This document shows, one piece after another, positions 37,728 to 51,334 of a stretch of DNA of 64,000 bases (positions are counted from its first letter, which is position 1; each line of letters opens with the position of its first letter). The notes under the pieces are model-generated. The model searched no databases. It saw only the letters and a list, made by a program, of their open reading frames with translations, and was not told the origin of the DNA. The stretch spans positions 29,193,501-29,257,500 of the forward strand of contig NC_091661.1 of the NCBI RefSeq assembly GCF_042453785.1. Direction: 5' to 3'. This DNA is from Malus domestica (lineage: Eukaryota > Streptophyta > Magnoliopsida > Rosales > Rosaceae). The position numbers and the translations under genes were made by a program.

Positions 37728-39111
37728 ATGGCTGAAACAAGAAGAACAAACAAGCGGAAAATGGCAGACCGGAGAGGAGAAGCAGATTCCGAGAAGACAT
37801 CCAATTGGCCGTCCATTAAACCAAAGAAAAATCTTCAGCTAACTCCTCTCAAAGATAACAATCTTTTTACTGTAAGAATCCCATTCCATTTTTATTTCAA
37901 AAATCTTGCATCTTTTTTATGAAAAATTCAATTTTTTTTACACATGGGTTCTTCTCAGATGCATGAACAGTAATTTGGGTTTAATTTATTATTTGAGTAA
38001 ATATTAAAATTGGGATCAAAATTTGATCTTGGTGAAGATTATGGTGTAATGGCGGTCTGTTAATAGTTAATTGAGTGAGTTAAGGTATTTTCAGGTGCAG
38101 AATTTCCTGACTTCTGCAGAATCAAATGCTTTCGTTAAAGCTGCAGAGTCTATGGGGTTTGTTCACCAGGGGAGTCTTGGCCCGACGAAAGGCGAAGCGT
38201 ACAGAGACAATGATAGAATCTCTGTGAATGATCCTGTTCTTGCAGATACAATATGGGAGTCTGGTCTTAACAAATTGTTTTCTGACATTAAAATTCGAGG
38301 GAGGACCGCTGTTGGATTAAACCCGAATATCAGATTCTATAGGTTGGTGAAGTTCATTTTGTTAATGTTGTTTAACAAGTTCGAAAACTTTTTGTAATTG
38401 TGAAGTGTGAACTGATCCCCATTTATAGAAAACTCTACTTTTTGATCCTACAAATTGGGTACATTTGATTGGATTGTTGCAAAGAATTATCTGATTCGAT
38501 TTGTTAAAGAACGCCGCTGTCACTTGTTCGCATAGAAATGCTTCTCTATTTTACAAAAGAATGTGCTGTTTTTTGTTGTCCTGTGCACCTGGAAACTTAA
38601 TTTTCGGTTGCAATGTGTTTTCAGGTACAAGGCCGGTCAGCGCTTTGGAAGGCATATTGATGAAAGTAATGATCTTGGTGACGGAAAACGCACACATTAT
38701 ACGTTGCTAATATACTTAAGTGGTGGCGGTTTCAAACCAAAAGCTAAAAGTGATACGAGCAGTCTTAAGGATTCTTCCTCAGAGCCTCTGGTTGGAGGAG
38801 AAACAGTTTTCTATGGTTCAAGGAATAGTGTTGTGGCAGAGGTGAGTTATGTTTTCGTCATATACCGTATTGCTTTTATTGTCTACTATTCACTTTAGTT
38901 TTTATGTTCAACTTGATGTAAAATCTTGTTTGTTTCTTGAATGTTTTTATGGAATATGCATTGACTGTCAATCCATGAAATTCTGTAGGTGCCTCCCACC
39001 GAAGGAATGGCTCTTCTGCACATTCATGGGGACAAATGCTTGCTGCATGAAGCCCGAAATGTTACAAAGGGTATCAAGTATGTATTTCGTTCGGATGTAG
39101 TATTTGCTTGA
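37728..39111 (+). CDS. 2-oxoglutarate/Fe(II)-dependent oxygenase, intact copy
   Basis: Four inferred exons, 37728-37871, 38095-38342, 38625-38841 and 38989-39111, give 243 residues with GT/AG borders throughout. The catalytic part is a prolyl-4-hydroxylase-type double-stranded beta-helix. Fe(II) ligands are His141 and Asp143 (FGRHIDES) and His223 (LLHEARN). Lys233 in KGIKYVFR is the likely 2-oxoglutarate contact. The first ~48 residues are basic (NKRKM, KPKKN). Substrate is unknown: the family hydroxylates proteins or small molecules and this subgroup is poorly characterised. It resembles, from memory, Arabidopsis At5g51880, which has the same neighbours. It is the only intact copy of the three in the window. 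The next gene is the convergent peroxidase at 40740. Confidence 0.9.
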
Positions 39112-40739
39112 TGTTTGGTTACTTGTATAAGCTGAAAACCTTCTTAAGGTTACTCAACCAAAAACATATAGTAACGGAAATGTGTATTATCTTCGTGACA
39201 CCACTTCATTTTTCATCTGAATTTCTTTGTTCTTAAGATATTACTTGGAGTAGACACTTGATACATATCATAATCTAGTGGCAAAAAGGAAAAAAATGTA
39301 AATAAAGGATCAGGATACCATTTTTTTCCTTAACTGAGTACGTTTTTTACTATAGAAGAAACATTATTGCTGGTTTCTTACTACATTAAGAGATGATAGA
39401 ACCAGAGCATCATACTTCTAGATTTCTGTGGGCAACATAGGCACAGTTTTCTTTGCTATTCTTATTTTAGTGAGGTAGGAAAGAACTTCTCTCGCCTGGT
39501 GATATATGCATCCGATGGGTTGATGATCTCTTTGTTTTCTGAGTCGGATTGGTAAAGAATACAGATGGAAGCACACTACATCTTCATTTCTCCATATAAT
39601 AGAACCTGAGTTATGTGTGGTCCGTTGACCTCCACACACAACTATTTCTTCTCTTTAACATCTGTGAGGGAAAGTACACATGATTCCACTTTAACATCAG
39701 GCATATCAATCCTAACATTGTAGGTTGTCTTGGGTTTGCCGACGTTTGCAAGTCATGAAATTTTCCCTTCACCTTATGACCATCTTCTATAGCTTGAGCA
39801 AAAGAGGGATACTTGAGGTCCATGCCTTACCGGGTTTTGTGGTCCTGCAAACACTTTTTTCACCCGGAATTTTTCTTACTGTGGTTGTGTTGTAGCTTTG
39901 CTTGCACAGAAGGTCGATGTAATCTTTTCTCAGATGCATCAAAAACTCACTCAGGAATACTGCCTTGGTTGGGTTGAGAAGACCCAATCCGTTAGCAAAT
40001 TCTCTTTCATTTTCGTGCTTTTTCAGGTCCACGGCATATGCTTTATTGAGAAAACATAGTGGTTTGTAAAGAAGTTTTGGAAGTTACAGAGTAGATTGTT
40101 TGACATACCTGTGGTCTGCAGAGCGAATATAATTGCTGTAAGAGACCACCGTGGGTGAGCAGCCTTCACGGTGCATGGCTGCTGCTCCGGTTACCTGTGG
40201 GCAAGACATTGAGATTCCAGAGTCCGCAGCATGGTATTTGACAGTCCTTGTGTCCTTGGTGTAAACCGAAGATCTTGGAACGGCTGAGCAGGGCCGAAAG
40301 GATGTTAACAATCGGCACAATGAGATCAAGCTGTTAATTTTATTCCACAGCTCAAAATTGTGAGGGTAGATACTATGAGAATTCCTTCTGGACTGATGAG
40401 TGTTGTTGAAAGGGAAGAGAGAAGGCAGGATCGTCAACAGATCAAAAAGGTATTACGACACTGACTCTGTCTTTCGTGACAATGCCAACCCGCCGTTTGA
40501 TCGGAAAATAAATTGACTTAACAATACGAAAAAACGGTATGATTAAACACGGCTGTGCAAGGGAAGGAAAAAAATGTTGACTTGTTAACTTGTGTGCAGA
40601 AACCAACTGTATAAGGAAAATAAATTTTATTCTCAAGACAAGATCAAATTTACATCGGAAATTTAAATCGGGAACAAATTGTAAACAACAAAAATAAAAA
40701 TCTTTGATCAAGGACTCTCTTGCGATTAGATGATTCTGA
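39112..40739. other. Spacer between oxygenase B and peroxidase B
   Basis: 39112-39410 is AT-rich and includes the likely oxygenase 3' UTR. 39418-40078 holds minus-strand open stretches that look like a broken unknown gene (listed separately). 40084-40437 holds the 117-codon frame also found in unit II. The remainder is peroxidase 3' flank. Confidence 0.4.
39418..40078 (-). pseudogene. Unrecognised coding-like remnant
   Basis: Read on the minus strand, 40078-39787 is open (including KKHENEREFANGLGLLNPTK), then a stop, then a further open stretch at 39823-39611 in another frame, then 39639-39418. The composition is protein-like, but I do not recognise a family. The region is missing from unit II because of the deletion that removed oxygenase exons 3-4. 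It may be a decayed retrocopy or simply chance. Confidence 0.25.
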
Positions 40740-42588
<1,849 letters not shown>

Positions 42589-43181
42589 TTTCTCTGGGAC
42601 AAATGAGGTAGGAATTAGGGTTTAGATATTTTGAAGGTGCTGATATAAATTTTATATATAGGATCATTATATATATACATTTTCAGCATTTCATGTATAT
42701 ATGTTATATGGATGTTGATCGTACTTTTAAGTTACTCAATAGAGAAACAGCCTCCATTGTAATATAGCTAGCGAACGTGAAGTACTAGAACTTTGACCCC
42801 GCTTTTGGTCATGTACTATTGTACTGTGCTTTGAAACCAAGCATATCCACCTAAGCTGTTGTTCTTGGTCCTTGGAGGACCAACGTTTTGTTGAATGGAT
42901 TAAACTTAAAGATCATTCTAAAAGAAGCAAATTTCATATTTGAATATTGTTGAAGTATGATCAGGTTATTGTTGGCTTATATCTATCAGGTTGGTTGTGC
43001 TTGCGGTTGGTGAGAAAGTGGGAATAATGTACAACAATTTCGTAGTACTACTGCAAATAAGATATGAAAGAGGGTGAAGTTACCTCAAATTTATTTGTTC
43101 ATGTTGAACAAAAATTCATAGTTGTAGCCATCCAGCTATCCAGACAAGCTGGATGGCTGCTCATTTGAACCACTAGCCTTA
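42589..43181 (-). promoter_or_regulatory. Peroxidase B 5' flank
   Basis: Near-identical to 23343-23935. TATATATAGG (42653-42662), about 70 bp above the ATG, is a possible TATA region shared by both copies. Confidence 0.4.
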
Positions 43182-43881
43182 GGCTATCTTCAACCAAAGG
43201 CTGGTCAGAAAGCTCGTTTTAGCCCTCTGGCCTTCCAAGAAATTAATATTTTAATGAACAGTAAATGGCCGTATTTGTCTCCATCTCCAACCGAGGGCCA
43301 AAGGACCATAGAGCTCGTTTTAGCCCTGTCACAAAAAACCGTCTTCAACTGAAGACCAAAGGGCCATAGGGCCAAACATAATTTATTATTTTAATTTAAT
43401 GTTGTTTCATGTTACTTAATTTAATTTAATATTGTATAATGGCTTAGGAAGTAAAAAAAAATATGAAACAAATTTTGTAAAATAAAAGTTATAGGAAAAA
43501 AATAGAATTAAAAAAAATATATGAAACAAATTTTGTAAAATAGAAGTTATAGGAAGTTATAGGAAGTTATTGAAAAAAAAACATAGAATTAAAAAAAAAA
43601 GTTATAGGAAAAAAAAATTGTAAATAAAAAAAATAACGGCTAGCTGACGTCAGCTAGCCGTTGCATTTGAAAATTTGGCCTAGCATTCATGTCAGTTATA
43701 TCTAATTGGAATGCTCACATTTCTAGCCAGCTCGGGGAAGGGCTGGTTGGATTGGGTTAGCCCTTTGGCCCTTTTAGATTCCGTGGGGCTCACGAGCCCT
43801 TTGACCTAGCCCTCAGTTGGAGACGATTTTCGAGCGTTTTTCGGCCCTTTGACCTTCTGGACCCTTCGGTTGAAGATGACC
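43182..43881. mobile_element. 700-bp TIR element with TTA target
   Basis: Flanked by TTA at 43179-43181 and 43882-43884. Terminal inverted repeats read GGCTATCTTCAACCAAAGG at the left and GGTCATCTTCAACCGAAGG at the right (complement). The interior is A-rich with an internal GGCTAGCTGACGTCAGCTAG palindrome. A PIF/Harbinger-type MITE is the best fit. Confidence 0.75.
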
Positions 43882-43941
43882 TTATATTTTAGTCTGACTC
43901 GCCTTTATTAGTCATATGATCACATCTCCTTAGGTTTTGTA

Positions 43942-43943
<2 letters not shown>

Positions 43944-44000
<57 letters not shown>
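43944..44000. repeat. (AT)n microsatellite
   Basis: Uninterrupted TA/AT run of about 28 units just past the end of unit III. Confidence 0.95.
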
Positions 44001-44003
<3 letters not shown>

Positions 44004-45324
44004 TGTCTAAAAACAATAATCTACCAAGACAAAAACATAAGTGACCAAACCACATGCTATTCGGACTCTTAAAAAATTGTATTATCTATTTTGATAATTT
44101 TATTGGAACTCGATCTGGATAGATTTTGGCATATAGCTGTTAATTTGTCTCATTTTTCTATTTCACTTTTCACGTTATTTGATTAAAATTCTCTTCTTTT
44201 TAAATTGTTTTCTTACCAATTAATCCTTGTGTGATTGTTAAAAATTAAGGTAATTTAAAATAGACTTTTTAGCCAAAATGATATTAAAATTGCGAGATTG
44301 ACGTGTTTTTTAAGTTTGTTCACTATCAATTATTTTGATCATTTAATGAAAAATCTCCATTATATAAGAATAAAATGACAAAAATACTCTTAAATTTTGT
44401 CAAATCATTTTGACTAATTGTATTTTAAAGTAAGGGTATTTTTATCATTTTGATTCTTATTTAATAGATTTTTTCACAGAAAGACTAAAATGATTGATTA
44501 TGAACAATTAATTTAAATGTTAAAAATTAAAATGATGAGTTATCCCAATATCATAAACCATTTTGACAAAAGCCTTCAAAATATTAAGGAAAATCAAAAC
44601 AAAACAAATAAAAATAAAAAAGGTCACAATTTGTTAGGCGTGTGATTTGAATGTTCTTGATTATTACGTGGCCTGTTCTTATTTGTACAATACTTTTCAT
44701 CAGAATGAACAACTCTGCAGGTGGTCATCTCCATGCAATCCCTAATCTGAAGGTACGGAACTCACAAAACAAGGCTCATCAACGTGTCGGCATCTCCGTG
44801 GTCCATGATGTGTGCGCAACTCTATGAACCGTTGATCGGATCCCCTTCCCCTGTAAATAAATAAATAAATCGTTTCGGGAGGGTCCCTGGCTATCAGTGG
44901 TAGGGCTCGCAAAGAGAAAAAAAGAGGATAAGTGGGGCTCTTCTGATTCTCTCTCTAGGGTTTGTTTCCTCTCTCTCTCTCTCTCCCTCTGTTCCTTCTC
45001 TTCCCTCTCTTTTTCTTGTTCCTTCTAAGTTTCATAACTGTTCAAATTATTTGATTTTGCTTTCCGTAATTAGTTCATTAATCTTATCTAATCTAATCCT
45101 CCCCCGAAGTATGAACAGAGATTCAAAATCCCAGTAAAAAATCACCCTCTGTTCTTGCTCCGTTTCTGCAGCTAACCCAGATTTTTCCTGCTTTTAAATT
45201 CTTGAAATTTTCTCCTTTTTTCAGCTTGATTTTGTGCTTTTCCATCTGGGTTTTCTGGGTTGTTCAATTTTTCGGAGATTCTTGAACTCCGGCAGATTAT
45301 TGGGTTAGGTTTTTGGTGAAGAAG
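44001..45324. promoter_or_regulatory. TCP gene upstream region, with MITE-like arms at 44263-44571
   Basis: 44263-44571 has facing arms (TTTAGCCAAAATGAT against TCATAAACCATTTTGACAAAA) of the same type as 54630-54920. 44700-45324 is GC-richer and includes a CT-rich leader (44950-45010), typical of a plant 5' UTR. No other gene recognised. Confidence 0.45.
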
Positions 45325-46422
45325 ATGAAGTCGAATCAAAGGCAGAGCCTTCAAGAAAGCAACGAGCTTGAACGTGGTGGCGACAGTAACAACACCTCCA
45401 CCTCAGGGTCCAGCCCATCAGTGGCGAATACTCCGGAGCAAAACTTTTCGGCGACGGTGCTGATGATGAAAGAAGAGCTGGCGGGCCCAGTGCAACAGTT
45501 AGACCAGCAGGGATCTCTGTCCATGGGGATTGTTCCGGTGCCCGTTTCTACGGCACCGAAACCTGCTAGGAGGTCGTCGAAGGACCGCCACACGAAGGTG
45601 GAGGGCCGGGGCCGGAGGGTCCGGATGCCCGCCACGTGTGCGGCCAGGATTTTTCAACTGACCCGGGAACTCGGCCACAAGTCCGACGGTGAAACCATTA
45701 GGTGGCTGCTGGAGCACTCCGAGCCTGCTATAATTCAAGCCACCGGCTCAGGCACCATCCCCGCTATCGCCGTTTCGGTCGGCGGCGCTCTAAAGATACC
45801 AACAACTTCGCCAGCGAGACCCAACGGTGAAGGTACTGAAATACCCAAGAAGAGAAAGAAGATGAGAGGGTCCCTGGGTGAGTTTGCTGACGTGCACGAC
45901 CAGTCTAGCGGGTTGGCACCCATAGCACCAATGATTTACGGCGGCGGTGGTGGTGGCTTGGTGCCTATGTGGCAAATTGGAGCAACCGGCGCGGCTGGGC
46001 CTTTCTTCATGTTTCCGAACTCCGGGACGATTCAGAACCAGCCTCAGCTCTGGGCTATTCCGACGGCGGATTCCACGGCGCCGATTTTCAATTTCCAACC
46101 CAGACCCTTGTCCAATTTCGTCTCGGCCTTTCCAGCGGGGGTTCAAGTTGGCAGCGTTGGCGGTGGAGATGGGCAGTTGCAGGCCTCATCGTGTTCAATT
46201 CCGGGCGGCGCAGCCACGGGTGGTGGTGGGAGCTGCTCTTCTAGTTTGGGACACAGTTTGGAGTCGGCCTCAGGGACTAGTGCTGCAGCATCCGCCGCCG
46301 CTGCTCCGCGAAGCGCCACCACTCAGATGCTGAAGGATTTTTCGTTGGAGGTTTATGATAAGAGGGAGCTTCAGTTAATGGGGCAGGCTGCAAATTCACA
46401 AACGCCACGCTCAGAATCTTGA
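45325..46422 (+). CDS. TCP19: Class I TCP transcription factor (TCP19-like)
   Basis: Single-exon gene, 365 residues, starting at the ATG at 45325; the frame is open a little further upstream but without an ATG. The TCP domain spans about residues 84-145: basic [19 protein letters not shown], then a helix-loop-helix with [19 protein letters not shown] and [15 protein letters not shown]. The four-residue gap in the basic region compared with class II places it in class I (PCF). A nuclear basic run KKRKKMRG follows at about 174. The rest is low-complexity Gly, Ser and Ala. The family binds GTGGGNCC-type sites and regulates growth, leaf development and senescence. Orthology to TCP19 (At5g51910) rests on the neighbours and is from memory. 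Confidence 0.92.
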   Translation: MKSNQRQSLQESNELERGGDSNNTSTSGSSPSVANTPEQNFSATVLMMKEELAGPVQQLDQQGSLSMGIVPVPVSTAPKPARRSSKDRHTKVEGRGRRVRMPATCAARIFQLTRELGHKSDGETIRWLLEHSEPAIIQATGSGTIPAIAVSVGGALKIPTTSPARPNGEGTEIPKKRKKMRGSLGEFADVHDQSSGLAPIAPMIYGGGGGGLVPMWQIGATGAAGPFFMFPNSGTIQNQPQLWAIPTADSTAPIFNFQPRPLSNFVSAFPAGVQVGSVGGGDGQLQASSCSIPGGAATGGGGSCSSSLGHSLESASGTSAAASAAAAPRSATTQMLKDFSLEVYDKRELQLMGQAANSQTPRSES

Positions 46423-47922
46423 TTTGGAGTTTTTAGTCAACTAATTTCAAGTTAGGGTGTTTTTTTCTTTCAGATTTTTAGAGGGTTTAGGCCTTTTTAG
46501 TAATGCACCAAAGAAGCCATTCTGTTTTTGTTTAGGCTCAAAGGTCTTTTTTGGCTTTCTCTTCTACTTTTGGCCTTAGGTTCAAGTTGCATTTCTTATC
46601 AAACTAAATGGAGATTGTTCAATAATTTTTATGTAACAAGCAAATTGACGATTACGGTAAAAAAAGAGACTTGACTTTTATGAGTGTATCCGTATCCGAA
46701 TACGGTCCAATATACCGAATATTATAAACAAGTAACGAATTTTTTTTTTTTTAATTTACCACTCATATAATAAGTTAATTAACTACTCCGATGTGGCTGA
46801 TGGACCTTATTCACAACGAGTCTGTGATGGAAGTTTTAAGTTTATGTTTCATGTCAAGCCTCTTTTTCCTTCGTTGAGCTTTTTCCCACTAAGTTTTGCT
46901 TATCGAGTTTTTTTTTTCTCAGAGGCATCATTCGGGTTTTTCTGTTCACATGCACGTTTATGTATGATTTGGATATTATTAAAGGAAAACTAATGAAGAT
47001 GATTTGAAAATTTTGAGTTAAAAAAAAATCGATAAAAATGTGTTGTAAGTGAATAGTACATAATTGATTTTTTTAAAGTAAAAATGTGATTTTTCGTTAA
47101 AATAAATAGTACCAGAAGTTTTTCGTTAAAGTCGTCTATTATTAACGAAGTTCTTATTTATCCTAATAAAAATCTATTGTAAAAGAAAATAGTTCCATGT
47201 GGTTTGAGTTGTACACGTGCAAGTACGATGGGACCACACTAGAAAGTTGAGGTGGGGCGTGGATCAAGCCGAGTGGGTCAGTGTGGGCCATGGAGTGGGC
47301 TCATAGGATCGGGCCACGTGTCCATAGGAATGCGGATCCTTCTCGTTCTGTTCTGTTCTAACGCTGACTCCTCGTGGTGGTCCCTTCCCATCGTTCTGGC
47401 AGTCCAGGCTGTCCCGGCCTTTTTCATTTTTTTTTTCATTTCAAAATTTTAAATTTTCAATTGAGAAGAAGTAATATAGTAATGTAAATGATGTAACAAA
47501 TGAAATTTTTTCAGTCTGCCGAGAACACAAAATTTAAACAAATAAAAAAAATAAATATGTTACTAAGATGTTAAAAATGAGTACTCAAAATATTAAGAGC
47601 TTATTGGGTTTCAAAAGTACATAGTTTTCCCTTTGGAATGTATTTGGACTATTCATGGAATCAAACGAGCGTGCATTTGACACCGTTGGAAATTTAAGTA
47701 AATAAACACATATAATATGCTACTCGGAATATAAGAACGAATACTTAAAAGTTCAAAAACTTATTAGGTATAAAAAATAAACAGTTTTTCCCTTTTGTAT
47801 TTTATTTGGACTGTTTTCTACATTCATGGTATTAAATAAGCATGTGTTTGATATCCTTTGAATTTCTAACCAATTGAATTATGTCGCTTAATGTACCAGA
47901 TCATGTCCCGGTCCACTACAAA
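46423..47922. other. Intergenic, TCP 3' flank
   Basis: AT-rich with one GC-richer patch at 47215-47420. 47530-47700 and 47700-47870 are a diverged tandem pair (shared AGTTTTCCCTTT and TATTTGGACT motifs). No gene is recognised. Confidence 0.5.
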
Positions 47923-48120
47923 GGGCGTGGATCCTCTCCAGATCCATGTATCTTAATCCACCAAATTCATGTATCTGAGTCATTTAAATTTGATACAACG
48001 GCTATAAACAGAGACTCACTTTAACAATTATAATAACTTTAGCCATTAAATCACATTTCAATGATCCGGATACATGAATTTGATGGATTAGGATACATGT
48101 ATCCGGAGAGTATCCATGTC
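47923..48120. mobile_element. 198-bp MITE, 10-bp TSD
   Basis: Inverted arms of about 75 bp (GGGCGTGGATCCTCTCC at the left, the complement of GGAGAGTATCCATGTC at the right). Flanked by CCACTACAAA (47913-47922) and CCACTGCAAA (48121-48130), one mismatch. Fits a Mutator-type MITE. Confidence 0.8.
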
Positions 48121-48130
48121 CCACTGCAAA

Positions 48131-49188
48131 ATCTCTTCTAACAAACAAGGGCTAAACCCTTGCATATTAGGCTCTTCTGATTGTAATATTGTTGGCCTCC
48201 CACCCAATTTATTAGACGAGGTAAACGGGTTGGGTCAGTGCACATCTAAAAGGCCGATTTAACTTTTACCAAACGGGCTCATAAACGTATCGTCCATAGC
48301 ATGTATGAGGTACGTGCGCCTGGAAAAGCGTTGAACATGTGTACTCAAAAGGCACTGGTTGGATTTGGAGATTCCATTATTCAAAAGGCTTTTTCAATTT
48401 TTTTTCCCAGTGATATGAAAGGAGAATTTTCACTTATAATATGAGAGAAATACTAGTTGATCGTAATTTTTATAATTTGTAATTGATTTTTCAAGGGTAG
48501 ACTTGTTTCAGCACTCCTACCATAATCCCTTTATCATACCAACCATTCATTTTTTAGCACTTATCACGTTCATTCAAAGATAGATGATTGATGTCAGACT
48601 TTTGTGCGTAAATAGTATTAAGATGAGTTTACTCTTTAAAAAGTGATTACGTGATCAATTCTAACAAAATTAACATCACATATGATATTTGATCCAAACA
48701 AAACTAATAGGAGAAAATACATGAAAAAAATTGAAAGTACGAAAAATCACCACCATAAAACAACACATAGACAAAACAATGAGCTTGGAATAAATATATT
48801 TACAATTTTTCTTCAAAAGGCCCAAAAAGCCAGTGGTACAAAATACATATGATTATGATTCAATTGAAGAAATACAAATTTTTTCAACTCGTCAATTGAA
48901 TAAATAAAAAGTCGAAAAACAATGGAAGCAGTACTCCGTCGCAAAGCAGGGTCGTCCGATCCCAACTCCGGCGTTGCAAACTCTCTAAAACTACAATAAA
49001 GTTGGATACTTCGTAGAGTTTATGTCACTCCGCAAATGCCAGTTCTCCTTCTTCCTTTTTTCCAGTTCTGAAATCGCGCTCTCAAGTCCCGCCTTCACAA
49101 AGTCGTAAGCTTGGATATCGGTTTCTGGTTCCAATGGAGCTCCCCGTACTTATCAAAACAGACTTTGTTTAGCTGATTGGATTAGACT
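48131..49188. other. Intergenic, PPR gene upstream
   Basis: AT-rich; no gene recognised. 48920-49188 is probably promoter and leader of the PPR gene. Confidence 0.4.
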
Positions 49189-50964
49189 ATGAATTTTACG
49201 AAATGGGTTCTCTTAGATATGATCAATAAATGCAGTGGCTTCCGGAGTTTCAAGCAAATCCATGCACAGATTTTAGCTTCTGGGCTAGCTTCCAATGACT
49301 TGGTTGCAAGCAGCGTGGTTGGATTTCTCGGAAAATCAGTTACTTCTGTTGATTACGCTTGTGATTTTTTGAAACAAATTGATTGGCGCGAGAGCTCGTT
49401 TCCGTTCAACTTGTTGATCTCCGGCTGTGCGAGCGGAGACGCGCCGCGGGCGGCCTTTTTGGCATTTAGAAGGATAGTGAGAGATGGGTTTTCACCGGAT
49501 ATGTTTACCGTCCCGGCGGTTATGAAATCTTGTGTGAAGTTTTCGGGGAAGGGAGAGGGCAGGCAGGTTCATGGGGTGGTTGTGAAGATGGGTTTTCAAT
49601 GTGATGTTTATGTGCAGAACTCGCTGGTACATTTCTATAGCGTTTGTGGGGATTGTGGGAGTGCGGTCAAGGTGTTTGATGAGATGCCTGAGAGAGATGT
49701 GGTGTCTTGGACTGGCTTGATATCCGGGCATGTGAAGTCGGGATTGTTTGATGAGGCTATGTCTTTGTTTTCGAGGATGGATGTGAAGCCGAATGTGGCA
49801 ACATTTGTTAGTGTGCTTGTGGCTTGCGGGCGGATGGGGTATTTGAGTGTGGGGAAGGTGATTCATGGATTGATCTTTAAGCGTTCGTTGGGGACAGATT
49901 TGGTGGTAGGCAATGCTGTCTTGGATATGTATGTTAAGTGTGAGAGTTTATGCGATGCAAAGAAATTTTTTGATGAGCTTCCTGAAAGGGATATTGTATC
50001 TTGGACGAGCATGATAAGTGGATTGGTGCAGTGTAAACGTGCAAGAGAGTCATTAGAGTTGTTCCACGATATGCAAAGTTTAGGCATCGAGCCTGATAAA
50101 ATTATACTTGCTAGTGTGCTTTCGGCTTGTGCCAGTCTTGGGGCTCTTGATTGTGGAAGATGGGTGCATGAGTATATTGATCGTAAGGGTATCCAGTGGG
50201 ATGTCCATATTGGAACATCTCTGATAGACATGTATGCGAAGTCTGGCTGTATACAGATGGCATTGCAGACTTTTGACGAATTGCATTGTGGGAATGTCTC
50301 TACATGGAACGCATTGTTAGGTGGTTTAGCAATGCACGGACATGGGCACGAAGCGCTGAAAATTTTTGAAGAAATGACTCGGTCTGGACCTAGACCAAAT
50401 GCAGTGACATTTCTAGCCATTTTGACTGCCTGCTGCCATGCTGGTTTGGTTGATGCAGGCCGTCGGTACTTTTATCAGATGATAAGCCAACCTTACAATC
50501 TTTCCCCAAAGTTAGAACACTATGGATGCATGGTTGATCTGCTCTGTAGGGCTGGACTCCTGGGTGAAGCTCGGGAGTTGATAAACACAATGCCCATGCA
50601 ACCCGATGTGCTGATATGGGGAGCTCTCCTGAGTGCTTGCAAGGCCGTAGGTGACGTTGAGCTCTCCCAAGAAATATTAGACGCTCTCCTGAAACTTAAG
50701 TCGCAAGATAGCGGGGCTTACGTGCTTCTATCAAACATATATGCAACAAATAGAAGATGGGGGGATGTAATAAGGGTAAGGAAGTTGATGAAGAGGAAAG
50801 GAATACAGAAGTCCCCCGGATCGAGTGTTATACAGGTCGATGGTAAGGCTTATGAATTTGTAGTTGGAGGTACCAGCCACCCTCGAAAGGACGATATCCA
50901 TATACTATTGAATATCCTTGCTAAACAAGTCTATCTTGAAGGGTTTTTTCCCATCCATTCCTGA
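49189..50964 (+). CDS. PLS-class pentatricopeptide repeat protein (E/E+ type)
   Basis: Intron-less gene, 591 residues, starting at ATG with MNFTKWVLLDMI. It contains successive PPR motifs of P, L and S lengths, recognisable by repeats such as DVVSWTGLISGHVKSG, NAVLDMYVKC, DIVSWTSMISG, TSLIDMYAKSG and STWNALLGGLAMHG. The C-terminus has the E and E+ parts (DVLIWGALLSACK, YVLLSNIYA, SPGSSVIQVDGKAYEF) and ends without a DYW deaminase domain. Such proteins bind specific organellar RNAs and usually guide C-to-U editing in mitochondria or chloroplasts, recruiting a DYW partner. The RNA target cannot be told from here. It may correspond to the At4g38010-like group, but that is uncertain. It is not part of the Arabidopsis chromosome 5 block as I remember it. 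Confidence 0.93.
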   Translation: MNFTKWVLLDMINKCSGFRSFKQIHAQILASGLASNDLVASSVVGFLGKSVTSVDYACDFLKQIDWRESSFPFNLLISGCASGDAPRAAFLAFRRIVRDGFSPDMFTVPAVMKSCVKFSGKGEGRQVHGVVVKMGFQCDVYVQNSLVHFYSVCGDCGSAVKVFDEMPERDVVSWTGLISGHVKSGLFDEAMSLFSRMDVKPNVATFVSVLVACGRMGYLSVGKVIHGLIFKRSLGTDLVVGNAVLDMYVKCESLCDAKKFFDELPERDIVSWTSMISGLVQCKRARESLELFHDMQSLGIEPDKIILASVLSACASLGALDCGRWVHEYIDRKGIQWDVHIGTSLIDMYAKSGCIQMALQTFDELHCGNVSTWNALLGGLAMHGHGHEALKIFEEMTRSGPRPNAVTFLAILTACCHAGLVDAGRRYFYQMISQPYNLSPKLEHYGCMVDLLCRAGLLGEARELINTMPMQPDVLIWGALLSACKAVGDVELSQEILDALLKLKSQDSGAYVLLSNIYATNRRWGDVIRVRKLMKRKGIQKSPGSSVIQVDGKAYEFVVGGTSHPRKDDIHILLNILAKQVYLEGFFPIHS

Positions 50965-51334
50965 TAAGATAGGTATTTACTATCATTTTTCTCTTTCTTT
51001 ATGTTATAAATTCTGATACTTTAGGAAGTGACGTAGAGCGGGTATTCGATGATTTGAAGAATATTCCTGTATAAACTTGAAATTTTGCAAGGATTAGATT
51101 TAGGAAGCAAAATATGAGATTACATAACAAGCCAAGCATGAAAGGTTCTGAAACTCTTTCGAAATGGAAAAGGTTCTGAAACTCTTTCTGTGAAAGAATG
51201 AAGCATGTGTTTTCCCCTGACAGTTAAAATTCCATATGTACAGAATCTTCTCTGCAATGATGTTTAATATCCTACAATTCAGGACCAATTAGAATAAACA
51301 AATGTATAGATATAGATACAGATATATATTATAC
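50965..51334. terminator. Shared 3' region of PPR gene and convergent PLP gene
   Basis: 370 bp between two convergent stop codons. Both 3' UTRs must end here or overlap. Plant poly(A) signals are too loose to place. No other feature seen. Confidence 0.4.

Noticed and set aside
45351..46333. Several long frames overlapping the TCP gene on both strands
   Set aside because: Shadows of a GC-rich single-exon gene; only the 45325-46422 frame has a conserved domain.
49492..50590. Minus-strand frames of up to 185 codons inside the PPR gene
   Set aside because: Antisense shadows of the PPR coding sequence without any domain.
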